DNA of 64,000 nucleotides from Coriaria nepalensis. Its lineage: Eukaryota; Streptophyta; Magnoliopsida; Cucurbitales; Coriariaceae. Each line of letters opens with the position of its first letter. Position 1 is the first letter of the stretch. Where the stretch lies: positions 7,196,001 through 7,260,000 of the forward strand of contig CP114481.1 in assembly GCA_027186245.1 (NCBI GenBank), in the 5' to 3' direction. Shown here piece after piece: positions 55,332 to 64,000 of the stretch. The translations under genes were made by a program, and so were the position numbers. The notes below the pieces were generated by a model. That model was not told the origin of the DNA. It worked only from the letters and a program-made list of their open reading frames with translations, and did not search any database.

Positions 55332-58300
55332 GAACTTCAAACATTAGTTTTGTTCATAACTTGCTAATGATCTTTTTGAAGGCAAGTATGCAATTGTTTT
55401 ATCTTATAATCATTTCAATGAACCTTTTCAAGATAATAAATCATTTGGAAGCCATTGCAACGTATTCTATTATCGCAATTCAAACACGACTCTCGTGCAT
55501 AGCTTGCATATAAACTTTTGATAGCAAGTATCCATTTGTTTTCTCTTACCGTCATGTAAATGAGTCTTTTCAAGTCACTGATTTATTTGAAAGCAATTGC
55601 CACAAATTCTATTTTCGCACTTCAAACTGGACTTTCGTGCATAATTTGCTGATGATCATTTAAGGCCAAGTATGGATTTGTTTTATCTTAGATTCATGTC
55701 AATGAGTCTTTCCAAATACTAATTCATTTGAAAGCAATTCGAATGAATTCTATTTTCGCACTTCAAACATTAGTTTCGTGCATAGCTTTCTAATGATATT
55801 TTGAAGGCAAGCATGCAATTGTTTTATCTTATAATCATGTCAATGAACCTTTTCAAGACAATAAATCATATGGAAGCCATTGGAACGTATTCTGTTCTCG
55901 CAATTCAAACACGACTTTCGTGCATATCTTGCATATAATCTATTGATAGCAAGTATGCATTTGTTTTCTCTTACAATCATGTAAATGAGTCTTTTCAAGT
56001 CACTAATTTATTTGAAAGCAATTGGAACAAATTCTATTTCCGCACTTCAAACTGGACTTTCGTGCATAACTTGCTAATGATCATTTGAGACCATGTATGC
56101 ATTTGTTTTATCTTAGATTCATGTCAATGAGTGTTTCCAAATACTAATTCATTTGAAAGCAATTCGAATGAATTCTATTTTCGCACTTCAAACATTAGTT
56201 TCGTGCATAACTTTCTAATGATCTTTTGAAGGTAAGCATGCAATTGTTTTATCTTATAGTCATGTCAATGAACCTTTTCAAGACAATAAATTATTTGGAA
56301 GCCATTGGAACATATTCTATTATCGCAATTCAAACACGACTCTCGTGCGTAGCTTGCATATAATCTTTTGATAGCAAGTATGCATTTGTTTTCTCTTACA
56401 GTCATGTAAATGAGTCTTTTCAAGTCACTGATTTATTTGAAAGCAATTGGAACAAATTCTATTTTCGCACTTCAAACACGACTTTCGTTCATAACTTGCT
56501 AATGATCATTTGAGGCCAAGAATACATTTGTTTTATCCTAGATTCATGTCCATGAGTCTTTGCAAGTACTAATTCATTTGAAAGCAATTCAAATGAATTC
56601 TATTTTCGCACTTCAAACATTAGTTTCGTGCATAACTTTCTAATGATCTTTTGAAGGCAAGTATGCAATTTGTTTTATCTTATAATCATGTCAATGAACC
56701 TTTTCAAGATAATAAATCATTTGGAAGCCATTGCAACGTATTCTATTATCGCAATTCAAACACAACTCTCGTGCATAGCTTGCATATAATCTTTTGATAG
56801 CAAGTATGCATTTGTTTTCTCTTGCAATCATGTAAATGAGTCTTTTCATGTCACTAATTTATTTGAAAGCAATTGGAACAAATTCTATTTTCGCACTTCA
56901 AACTAGACTTTTGTGCATAACTTGCTAATGATCATTTGAGGCCAAGTATGCATTTGTTTTATCCTAGATTCATGTCAATGAGTCTTTCCAAATACTAATT
57001 CATTTGAAAGCAATTCGAAAGAATTCTATTTTCGCACTTCAAACATTAGTTTCGTGCATAACTTTCTAATGATCTTTTGAAGGCAAGCATGCAATTGTTT
57101 TACCTTGTAATCATGTCAATAAACCTTTTCAAGACAATAAATCATTTTCAAGCCATTGGAACGTATTCTATTATCGCAATTCAAACACGACTCTCGTGCA
57201 TAGCTTGCATATAATCTTTTGAAAGCAAGTATGCATTTGTTTTCTCTTACAGTCATGTAAATGAGTCTTTTCAAGTCACAAATTTATTTGAAAGCAATTG
57301 GAACAAATTCTATTTTCGCACTTCAAATTGGACTTTCGTGCATAACTTGCTAATGATCATTTGAGGCCAAGTATGCATTTGTTTTATCTTCAATTCTTGT
57401 CAATGAGTCTTTCCAATTCACTAATTCATTTGAAAGCAATCCGAAGGGATTCTATTTTCGCACTTCAAACACGACTTCCGTTCATTACTTGCTAATGATC
57501 ATTTGAGGACAAGAATACATTTGTTTTATCCTAGATTCATGTCCATGAGTCTTTCCAAGTACTAATTCATTTGAAAGCATTTCAAATGAATTCTATTTTC
57601 GCACTTCAAACATTAGTTTCATGCATAACTTGCTAATGATCTTTTTGAAGGCAAGTATGGAATTGTTTTATCTTATAATCATTTCAATGAACCTTTTCAA
57701 GACAATAAATCATTTGGAAGCCATTGGAACGTATTCTATTATCGCAATTCAAACACGACTCTCGTGCATAGCTTGCATATAAACTTTTCATAGCAAGTAT
57801 CCATTTGTTTTCTCTTGCCGTCATGTAAATGAGTCTTCTCAAGTCACTGATTTATTTGAAAGCAATTGGAACAAATTCTATTTTCGCACTTCAAACTGCA
57901 CTTTCGTGCATAACATGCTAATGATCATTTAAGGCCAAGTATGCATTTGTTTTATCTTAGATTCATGTCAATGAGTCTTTCCGAATACTAATTCATTTGA
58001 AAGCAACTCGAATGAATTCTATTTTCGCACTTCAAACATTAGTTTTGTGCATAACTTTCTAATGATCTTTTGAAGGCAAGCATGCAATTGTTTCATCTCA
58101 TAATCATGTCAATGAACCTTTTGAAGAAAATAAATCATTTTGAAGCCATTGGAATGTATTCCATTATCGCAATTCAAACACGACTCTCGTGCATAGCTTG
58201 CATATAATCTTTTGAAAGCAAGTATGCATTTGTTTTCTCTTACAGTCATGTAAATGTGTCTTTTCAAGTCACAAATTTATTTGAAAAAAATTTGAACAAA

Positions 58301-58574
58301 TTCTATTTTCGCACTTCAAACTGGACTTTCGTGCATAACTTGCTAATGATCATTTGAGGCCAAGTATGGATTTGTTTTATCTTCGATTCTTGTCAATGAG
58401 TCTTTCCAATTCACTAATTCATTGAAAGCAATTCGAAGGAATTCTATTTTCGCACTTCAAACATTAGTTTCGTGCATAACTTTCTAATGATCTTTTGAAG
58501 GCAAGTATGCAATTTGTTTTATCTTATAATCATGTCAATGAACCTTTTCAAGACAATAAATCATTTGGAAGCCA
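55332..58574 (+). repeat. Mostly 3-monomer HOR (~426 bp)
   Basis: GGAACGTATT-class monomers lie at 55457 (as GCAACG), 55882, 56307, 56733, 57158, 57726, 58151 and 58577, so all intervals here are 425-426 bp except one of 568. Copies differ by scattered substitutions and are less homogeneous than at 30-36 kb. I see nothing but satellite. Confidence 0.85.
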
Positions 58575-59665
58575 TTGGAACGTATTCTATTATCGCAACT
58601 CAAACACGACTCTCGTGCATAGCTTGCATATAATCTTTTGATAGCAAGTATGCATTTGTTTTCTCTTGCAGTCATGTAAATGAGTCTTTTCAAGTCACTA
58701 ATTTATTTGGAAGCAATTGGAACAAATTCTATTTTCGCACTTCAAACTGGACTTTCGTGCATAACTTGCTAATGATCATTTGAGGCCAAGTATGCGTTTG
58801 TTTTATCCTAGATTCATGTCCATGAGTCTTTGCAAGTACTAATTCATTTGAAAGCAATTCAAATGAATTCTATTTTCGCACTTCAAACATTAGTTTCGTG
58901 CATAACTTTCTAATGATCTTTTGAAGGCAAGTATGCAATTTGTTTTATCTTATAATCATGTCAATGAACCTTTTCAAGATAATAAACCATTTAAAAGCCA
59001 TTGGAACGTATTCTATTATCGCAACTCAAACACGACTCTCGTGCATAGCTTGCATATAATCTTTTGATAGCAAGTATGCATTTGTTTTCTCTTGCAGTCA
59101 TGTAAATGAGTCTTTTCAAGTCACTAATTTATTTGGAAGCAATTGGAACAAATTCTATTTTCGCACTTCAAACTGGACTTTCGTGCATAACTTGCTAATG
59201 ATCATTTGAGGCCAAGTATGCGTTTGTTTTATCCTAGATTCATGTCCATGAGTCTTTGCAAGTACTAATTCATTTGAAAGCAATTCAAATGAATTCTATT
59301 TTCGCACTTCAAACATTAGTTTCGTGCATAACTTTCTAATGATCTTTTGAAGGCAAGTATGCAATTTGTTTTATCTTATAATCATGTCAATGAACCTTTT
59401 CAAGATAATAAACCATTTAAAAGCCATTGGAACGTATTCTATTATCGCAACTCAAACACGACTCTCGTGCATAGCTTGCATATAATCTTTTGATAGCAAG
59501 TATGCATTTGTTTTCTCTTGCAGTCATGTAAATGAGTCTTTTCAAGTCACTAATTTATTTGGAAGCAATTGGAACAAATTCTATTTTCGCACTTCAAACT
59601 GGACTTTCGTGCATAACTTGCTAATGATCATTTGAGGCCAAGTATGCGTTTGTTTTATCCTAGAT
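58575..59665 (+). repeat. 426-bp (3-monomer) tandem repeats, ~2.6 near-identical copies
   Basis: TATGCGTTTGTTTTATCC lies at 58791, 59217 and 59643, exactly 426 bp apart. CGCAACTCAAACACGAC (near 58596, 59022, 59448), TTTGGAAGCAATTGG and AAACCATTTAAAAGCC repeat at the same spacing. 426 is both 3 x 142 and a multiple of 3. This is the cleanest short HOR run in the window. Confidence 0.9.
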
Positions 59666-61860
59666 TCATGTCAATGAGTCTTTCCAAATACTAATTCATT
59701 TGAAAGCAATTCGAATGAATTATATTTTCGCACTTCAAACATTAGTTTCGTGCATAACTTTCTAATGATCTTTTGAAGGCAAGCATGCAATTGTTTCATC
59801 TTATAATCATGTCAATGAACCTTTTGAAGACAATAAATCATTTTGAAGCCATTGGAATGTATTCTATTATCGCAATTCAAACACGACTCTCGTGCATAGC
59901 TTGCATATAATCTTTTGAAAGCAAGTATGCATTTGTTTTCTCTTACAGTCATGTAAATGAGTCTTTTCAAGTCACTAATTTATTTGAAAAAAATTGGAAC
60001 AAATTCTATTTTCGCACTTCAAACTGGACTTTCGTGCATAACTTGCTAATGATCATTTGAGGCCAAGTACGCATTTGTTTTATCTTAGATTCATGTCAAT
60101 GAGTCTTTCCAAATACTAATTCATTTGAAAGCAATTCGAATGAATTCTATTTTCGCACTTCAAACATTAGTTTCGTGCATAACTTTCTAATGATCTTTTG
60201 AAGGCAAGCATGTAATTGTTTTATGTTATAATCATGTCAATGAACCTTTTCAAGACAATTAATCATTTGGAAGCCATTGGAACGTATTCTATTCTCGCAA
60301 TTCAAACACGACTTTCGTGCATATCTTGCATATAATATTTTGATAGCAAGTATGCATTTGTTTTCTCTTACAGTCATGTAAATGAGTCTTTTCAAGTCAC
60401 AAATTTATTTGAAAGCAATTGGAACAAATTCTATTTTCGCACTTCAAACTGGACTTTCGTGCAGAACTTGCTAATGATCATTTGAGACCAAGTATGCATT
60501 TGTTTTATCTTTGATTCTTGTCAATGAGTCTTTCCAATTCACTAATTCATTTGAAAGCAATTCGAAAGAATTTTATTTTCGCACTTCAAACACGACTTTC
60601 GTTCATAACTTGCTAATGATCATTTGCGGCCATGAATACATTTGTTTATCCTACATTCATGTCCATGAGTCTTTCCAAGTACTAATTCGTTTGAAAGCAA
60701 TTCAAATGAATTCTATTTCCGTACTTCAAACATTAGTTTCGTGCATAACTTGCTAATGATCTTTTTGAAGGCAAGTATGCAATTGTTTTATCTTATAATC
60801 ATTTCAATTAACCTTTTCAAGACAATAAATCATTTGGAAGCCATTGGAACGTATTCTATTATCGCAATTCAAACACGACTCTCGTGCATAGCTTGCATAT
60901 AAACTTTTGATAGCAAGTATCCATTTGTTTCCTCTTACCGTCATGTAAATGAGTCTTTTCAGGTCACTGATTTATTTGAAAGCAACTGGAACAAATTCTA
61001 TTTCCGCACTTCAAACTGGACTTTCGTGCACAACTTGCTAATGATCATTTGAGGCCAAGTATGCATTTGTTTTATCTTCGATTCTTGTCAATGAGTCTTT
61101 CCAATTCACTAATTCATTTGAAAGCAATTCGAAGGAATTCTATTTTCGCACTTCAAACATTAGTTTCGTGCATAACTTTCTAATGATCTTTTGAAGGCAA
61201 GCATGCAATTGTTTTATCTTATAATCATGTCAATGAACCTTTTCAAGACAATAAATCATTAGGAAGCCATTGGAACATATTCTATTATCGCAATTCAAAC
61301 ACGACTCTCGTGCATAGCTTGCATATAATCTTTTGAAAGCAAGTATGCATTTGTTTTCTCTTACAGTCATGTAAATGAGTCTTTTCTAGTCACTGATTTA
61401 TTTGAAAGCAATTGGAACAAATTCTATTTTCGCACTTCAGACTGGACTTTCGTGCATAACTTGCTAATGATCATTTGAGGCCAAGTATGCATTTGTTTTA
61501 TCTTCGATTCTTGTCAATGAGTCTTTCCAATTCACTAATTCATTTGAAAGCAATTCGAAGGAATTCTATTTTCGCACTTCAAACATTAGTTTCGTGCATA
61601 ACTTTCTAATGATCTTTTCAGGGCAAGTATGCAATTTGTTTTATCTTATAATCATGTCAATGAACCTTTTCAAGACAATAAATCATTTGGAAGCCATTGG
61701 AACATATTCTATTATCGCAATTCAAACACGACTCTCGTGCATAGCTTGCATATAATCTTTTGATAGCAAGTATGCATTTGCTTTCTCTTACAGTCAGGTA
61801 AATGAGTCTTTTCAAGTCACTAATTTATTTGAAAGCAATTGGAACAAATTCTATTTTCGC
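59666..61860 (+). repeat. 3/4-monomer HOR mixture
   Basis: GGAACGTATT-class monomers lie at 59854, 60279, 60846, 61272 and 61699, intervals of 3, 3, 4, 3 and 3 monomers. The segment around 60,600-60,700 shares TTTGCGGCCATGAATAC and AATTCGTTTGAAAGC with 45.99-46.07 and 55.23-55.31 kb, showing exchange across ~5-15 kb. No gene is present. Confidence 0.83.
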
Positions 61861-63150
61861 ACTTCAAACACGACTCTCGTTCATAACTTGCTAATGATCA
61901 TTTGAGGCCAAGAATACATTTGTTTTATCCTAGATTCATGTCCATGAGTCTTTGCAAGTACTAATTCATTTGAAAGCAATTCAAATGAATTCTATTTTCG
62001 CACTTCAAACATTAATTTCGTGCATAACTTGCTAATGATCTTTTTGAAGGAAAGTATGCAATTTGTTTGATCTTATAATCATGTCAATGAACCTTTTCAA
62101 GATAATAAATCATTTGGAAGCCATTGGAATGTATTCTATTATCGCAATTCAAACACAACTCTCGTGCATAGCTTGCATATAATCTTTTGATAGCAAGTAT
62201 GCATTTGTTTTCTCTTACAGTCATGTAAATGAGTCTTTTTAAGTCACTGATTTATTTGAAAGCAATTGAAACAAATTCTATTTTCGCACTTCAAACTAGA
62301 CTTTCGTGTATAACTGCTAATGATCATTTGAGGTCAAGTATGCATTTGTTTTATCTTTGATTCTTGTCAATGAGTCTTTCCAATTCACTAATTCGTTTCA
62401 AAGCAATTCGAAGGAATTGTATTTTCGCACTTCAAACACGACTTTCGTTCATAACTTGCTAATGATCATTTGAGGCCAAGAATACATTTGTTTTATCCTA
62501 GATTCGTGTCCATGAGTCTTTCCAAGTACTAATTCATTTGAAAGCAATTCAAATGAATTCTATTTTCGCACTTCAAACATTAGTTTCGTGCATAACTTGC
62601 TAATGATCTTTTTGAAGGCAAGTATGCAATTTGTTTTATCTTATAATCATGTCAATGAAGCTTTTCAAGATAATAAATCATTTGGAAGCCATTGGAACGT
62701 ATTCTATTATCGCAATTCAAACACAACTCTCGTGCATAGCTTGCATATAATCTTTTGATAGCAAGTATGCATTTGTTTTCTCTTACAGTCATGTAAATGA
62801 GTCTTTTTAAGTCACTGATTTATTTGAAAGCAATTGAAACAAATTCTATTTTCGCACTTCAAACTAGACTTTCGTGCATAACTGCTAATGATCATTTGAG
62901 GCCAAGTATGCATTTGTTTTATCTTTGATTCTTGTCAATGAGTCTTTCCAATTCACTAATTCGTTTCAAAGCAATTCGAAGGAATTCTATTTTCGCACTT
63001 CAAACACGACTTTCGTTCATAACTTGCTAATGATCATTTAAGGCCAAGAATACATTTGTTTTATCCTAGATTCATGTCCATGAGTCTTTCCAAGTACTAA
63101 TTCATTTGAAAGCAATTCAAATGAATTCTATTTTCGCACTTCAAACATTA
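61861..63150 (+). repeat. 568-bp (4-monomer) tandem duplication
   Basis: The shortened joint TAACTGCTAATGATC, which lacks the usual CTTG..., occurs at 62311 and 62879, 568 bp apart. AATTCGTTTCAAAGC, AACTAGACTTTCGTG and GTCTTTTTAAGTC repeat at the same spacing. Copies run about 61,870-62,437 and 62,438-63,005, with a partial third reaching ~63,150. Confidence 0.85.
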
Positions 63151-63437
63151 GTTTCGTGCATAACTTGCTAACGATCTTTTTGAAGGCAAGTATGCAATTG
63201 TTTTATCTTATAATCGTGTCAATGAACCTTCTCAAGACAAAAAATCATTTGGAAGCCATTGGAACGTATTCTATTCTCGCAATTCAAACACAACTTTCGT
63301 GGATAGCTTGCATATAATCTTTTGATAGCAAGTATGCATTTGTTTTCTCTCACCGTCATGTAAATGAGTCTTTTTAAGTCTCTGATTTATTTGAAAGCAA
63401 TTGGAACAAATTCTATTTTCGCACTTCAAACTGGACT
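63151..63437 (+). repeat. Terminal monomers and satellite edge
   Basis: The last GGAACGTATT monomer is at 63261 and is followed by one TTTTCTCTCACCGTC monomer. The array then stops at CTTCAAACTGGACT, about 52 bases into the next monomer, where the satellite would continue with TTCGTGCATAAC. Instead GGACATTCGCCCTG follows. The repeated GGACT/GGAC at the joint is slight microhomology. Confidence 0.9.
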
Positions 63438-63481
63438 GGACATTCGCCCTGCCGCGGATGCCTCTCGGAGCTTCAAGCGCG
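63438..63481. other. GC-rich transition sequence
   Basis: This is a short GC-rich stretch (CATTCGCCCTGCCGCGG onward) between the satellite edge and the 33-bp repeats. I recognise no feature in it. The abrupt jump in GC content marks a real compositional boundary. Confidence 0.6.
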
Positions 63482-63710
63482 CGGGGCTGTCAGGGGCATC
63501 GCGCGCGTGCGGTTGCTGTCCCTGGCCGCCATCACGCGTGCGCGGGCGCTATACCTGGCCGTCATCGTTCTCGCACGGGCGCTGTCCCTGACAGCCATCG
63601 TGCGCGCACGGGCGCTGTCCCTGACAGCCATCGTGCGCGCACGGGCGCTGTCCCTGACAACCTTCGCGCGCGCGCGGCGCCTTTCCTGACAGCCATCGCG
63701 GCCCAAAATC
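63482..63710 (+). repeat. 33-bp GC-rich minisatellite
   Basis: The unit begins GCTGTCCCTGACAGCCATCG and ends GCGCGCACGGGC. Unit starts are at about 63486 (degenerate, 29 bp to the next), 63515, 63548, 63581, 63614, 63647 and 63679 (degenerate). The units at 63581 and 63614 are nearly identical and the outer ones diverge. The 33-base period is a multiple of 3, which keeps several frames open on both strands; the resulting Arg/Ala-rich reading frames overlap one another and have no credible protein features. GC-rich subrepeats upstream of a Pol I promoter are common in plant rDNA spacers, which fits the next features. Confidence 0.9.
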
Positions 63711-63784
63711 GGTTGTCAAAATTGTTGTGGCTCCTCAGCCTTTTTGATGTCCACCCCTGCTAGAGGGAAAAATGTGAAATATTC
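63711..63784 (+). other. AT-rich linker upstream of promoter-like motif
   Basis: This is about 70 bases of moderate GC content, including GGTTGTCAAAATTGTTGTGG just before it and AGGGAAAAATGTGAAATATT near its end. It lies between the GC-rich repeats and the TATA/G-run motif, where a promoter-proximal spacer would sit. I see no gene. Confidence 0.5.
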
Positions 63785-63799
63785 TATTATAGGGGGAGG
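63785..63799 (+). promoter_or_regulatory. Candidate RNA polymerase I promoter (rDNA)
   Basis: The motif is TATTATAGGGGGAGG. Plant 45S rDNA start sites typically have a TATA-like box running directly into a run of G, with transcription starting at the A or first G of the run; by that analogy the start would be at about 63791-63792, reading rightward. Supporting context: GC-rich subrepeats just upstream, an AT-rich proximal region, and a very GC-rich, structured leader downstream. Against it: no 18S sequence is in the window, and a 15-base match can occur by chance. Confidence 0.45.
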
Positions 63800-63837
63800 T
63801 ATGGTGCCTTCTTGGGTGCCACCCGGGGCTCCCCCCG

Positions 63838-63883
63838 CCGTGCGCGCCCACATGCCGCCCATGGGGCATGTCCGCGCGCACGG
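63838..63883 (+). other. Strong GC-rich hairpin
   Basis: CCGTGCGCGC (63838-63847) pairs perfectly with GCGCGCACGG (63874-63883). Inside it ACATGCC (63850-63856) pairs with GGCATGT (63865-63871). A CC/CC internal loop separates the two stems and an 8-base loop (GCCCATGG) caps them. As RNA this is a very stable 17-pair stem-loop, in keeping with a structured transcribed spacer. It has no U-run after it, so it is not a bacterial-type terminator. Confidence 0.85.
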
Positions 63884-63897
63884 GGCACCGCGGTGCC
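63884..63897. repeat. 14-bp perfect palindrome
   Basis: GGCACCGCGGTGCC is its own reverse complement and directly abuts the right arm of the hairpin. It contains a SacII site (CCGCGG). It could form a small cruciform or be a dyad protein site; function unknown. Confidence 0.8.
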
Positions 63898-64000
63898 ACC
63901 GCCGCTGCCGGCGGCCGTCAAGTCGGAGTTGTGGGATTTTGGCTAGCCTTGCGCACTGTGTGATTCCAGCCGAATGAGCGCGATGCTTCGATGCGATGGC

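Larger units (their letters stand above)
1..63437. repeat. ~142-bp AT-rich satellite array
   Basis: This is a continuous head-to-tail array of a 141-143 bp monomer. The period was measured between successive TTCATTTGAA-like landmarks, for example 10571, 10712, 10855, 10997, 11139, 11281, 11423 and 11564. Within a monomer, in the sense orientation, the fixed order is TTCATTTGAA, GAATTC (about 24 bases in), TTTTCGCA, a TTTCGTGCATAACTT-like block, AATGATCATT (about 70 in), AAGTATGCATTTG, TTATCTT and ATGAGTCTTT. Monomers fall into several classes that differ at the CAAGTATGC, TCTTAGATTC and CCAATTCACT positions, and the order of classes builds higher-order repeats. The unit length is close to nucleosome core size, as in many centromeric satellites; a centromeric, pericentromeric or rDNA-adjacent location is inferred, not shown. 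I do not recognise the family by name. The array continues beyond the left edge. Confidence 0.97.
63791..64000 (+). other. Candidate start of the 5' external transcribed spacer
   Basis: If the promoter call is right, this is the beginning of the pre-rRNA 5' leader. It is GC-rich with strong inverted repeats and ends in a mixed-composition stretch (GATGCTTCGATGCGATGGC) at the window edge. Short reading frames here have no recognisable protein features and overlap the hairpins. It could instead be an unrelated GC-rich repeat edge. Confidence 0.4.

Noticed and set aside
1..63437. CRISPR array
   Set aside because: Repeats are directly adjacent 142-bp units without unique spacers of constant length, and there are no cas genes.
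1..63437. CENP-B box in the satellite
   Set aside because: The nearest resemblance is TTGGAACG in one monomer class, but the required TTCG...A..CGGG core is missing.
63364..63977. Overlapping reading frames at the right edge (both strands)
   Set aside because: They arise from the 33-bp repeat and high GC content; some begin inside satellite sequence. They conflict with one another and none resembles a known protein.
1..64000. Telomeric repeats or an inserted transposon
   Set aside because: No TTTAGGG or TTAGGG runs, no long terminal repeats, and no transposase or reverse transcriptase frame were seen; the array is uninterrupted by foreign DNA up to 63,437.
63700..64000. 18S rRNA gene start
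   Set aside because: No sequence resembling the conserved 18S 5' end is visible before the window stops; only a promoter-like motif and a GC-rich leader are present.

Overview
The window is almost entirely satellite DNA. No protein-coding gene, tRNA or rRNA gene is supported. From base 1 to about 63,437 it is one AT-rich tandem array of a ~142-bp monomer, roughly 445 monomers judged from length. Each monomer carries the same landmarks in the same order: TTCATTTGAA, an EcoRI site (GAATTC), TTTTCGCA, a TTTCGTGCATAACTT-like stretch, the palindrome AATGATCATT, ATGCAT or ATGCAATTG, TTATCTT and ATGAGTCTTT. A gene-free megasatellite with higher-order repeats (HORs) points to a eukaryotic chromosome assembled from long reads. 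The array runs off the left edge of the window.

Orientation and layout: bases 1-110 are in the 'sense' orientation, about 111-10,505 are inverted, and about 10,506-63,437 are sense again, so both breakpoints of an inverted ~10.4-kb block lie inside the window. The inverted block has a ~1.42-kb (10-monomer) HOR near its left end. From 10.5 to 19.2 kb the monomer classes are mixed irregularly. From 19.2 to 25.3 kb there are two copies, plus part of a third, of a ~2.97-kb (21-monomer) block. From 25.6 kb on, a diagnostic monomer containing GGAACGTATT recurs every 3 monomers (~426 bp) or every 4 (~568 bp). This gives a run of 4-mers (26.6-30.0 kb), a recent 2,981-bp tandem duplication made only of 3-mers (30.07-36.04 kb), a 3/4 mixture carrying a large segmental duplication at 9,236-bp offset (38.0-46.1 and 48.2-55.3 kb), and mostly 3-mers to the end.

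The right edge is different. At ~63,437 the satellite stops within a monomer and GC-rich DNA begins. It holds a 33-bp minisatellite (63,482-63,710), a short AT-rich linker, the motif TATTATAGGGGGAGG (63,785-63,799) and a very GC-rich stretch with strong inverted repeats. This order (GC-rich subrepeats, TATA-like box running into a G-run, GC-rich transcribed leader) resembles a plant 45S rDNA intergenic spacer entering the 5' external transcribed spacer. If so, the organism is probably a land plant and the window captures a satellite/nucleolus-organiser junction, with 18S rRNA expected to the right of the window. That reading is inference: no rRNA coding sequence is in view.

All open reading frames are by-products of the repeats. 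Those in the satellite end within about two monomers, because 142 is not a multiple of 3. Those at the right end overlap in several frames and both strands because the 33-bp repeat is a multiple of 3.
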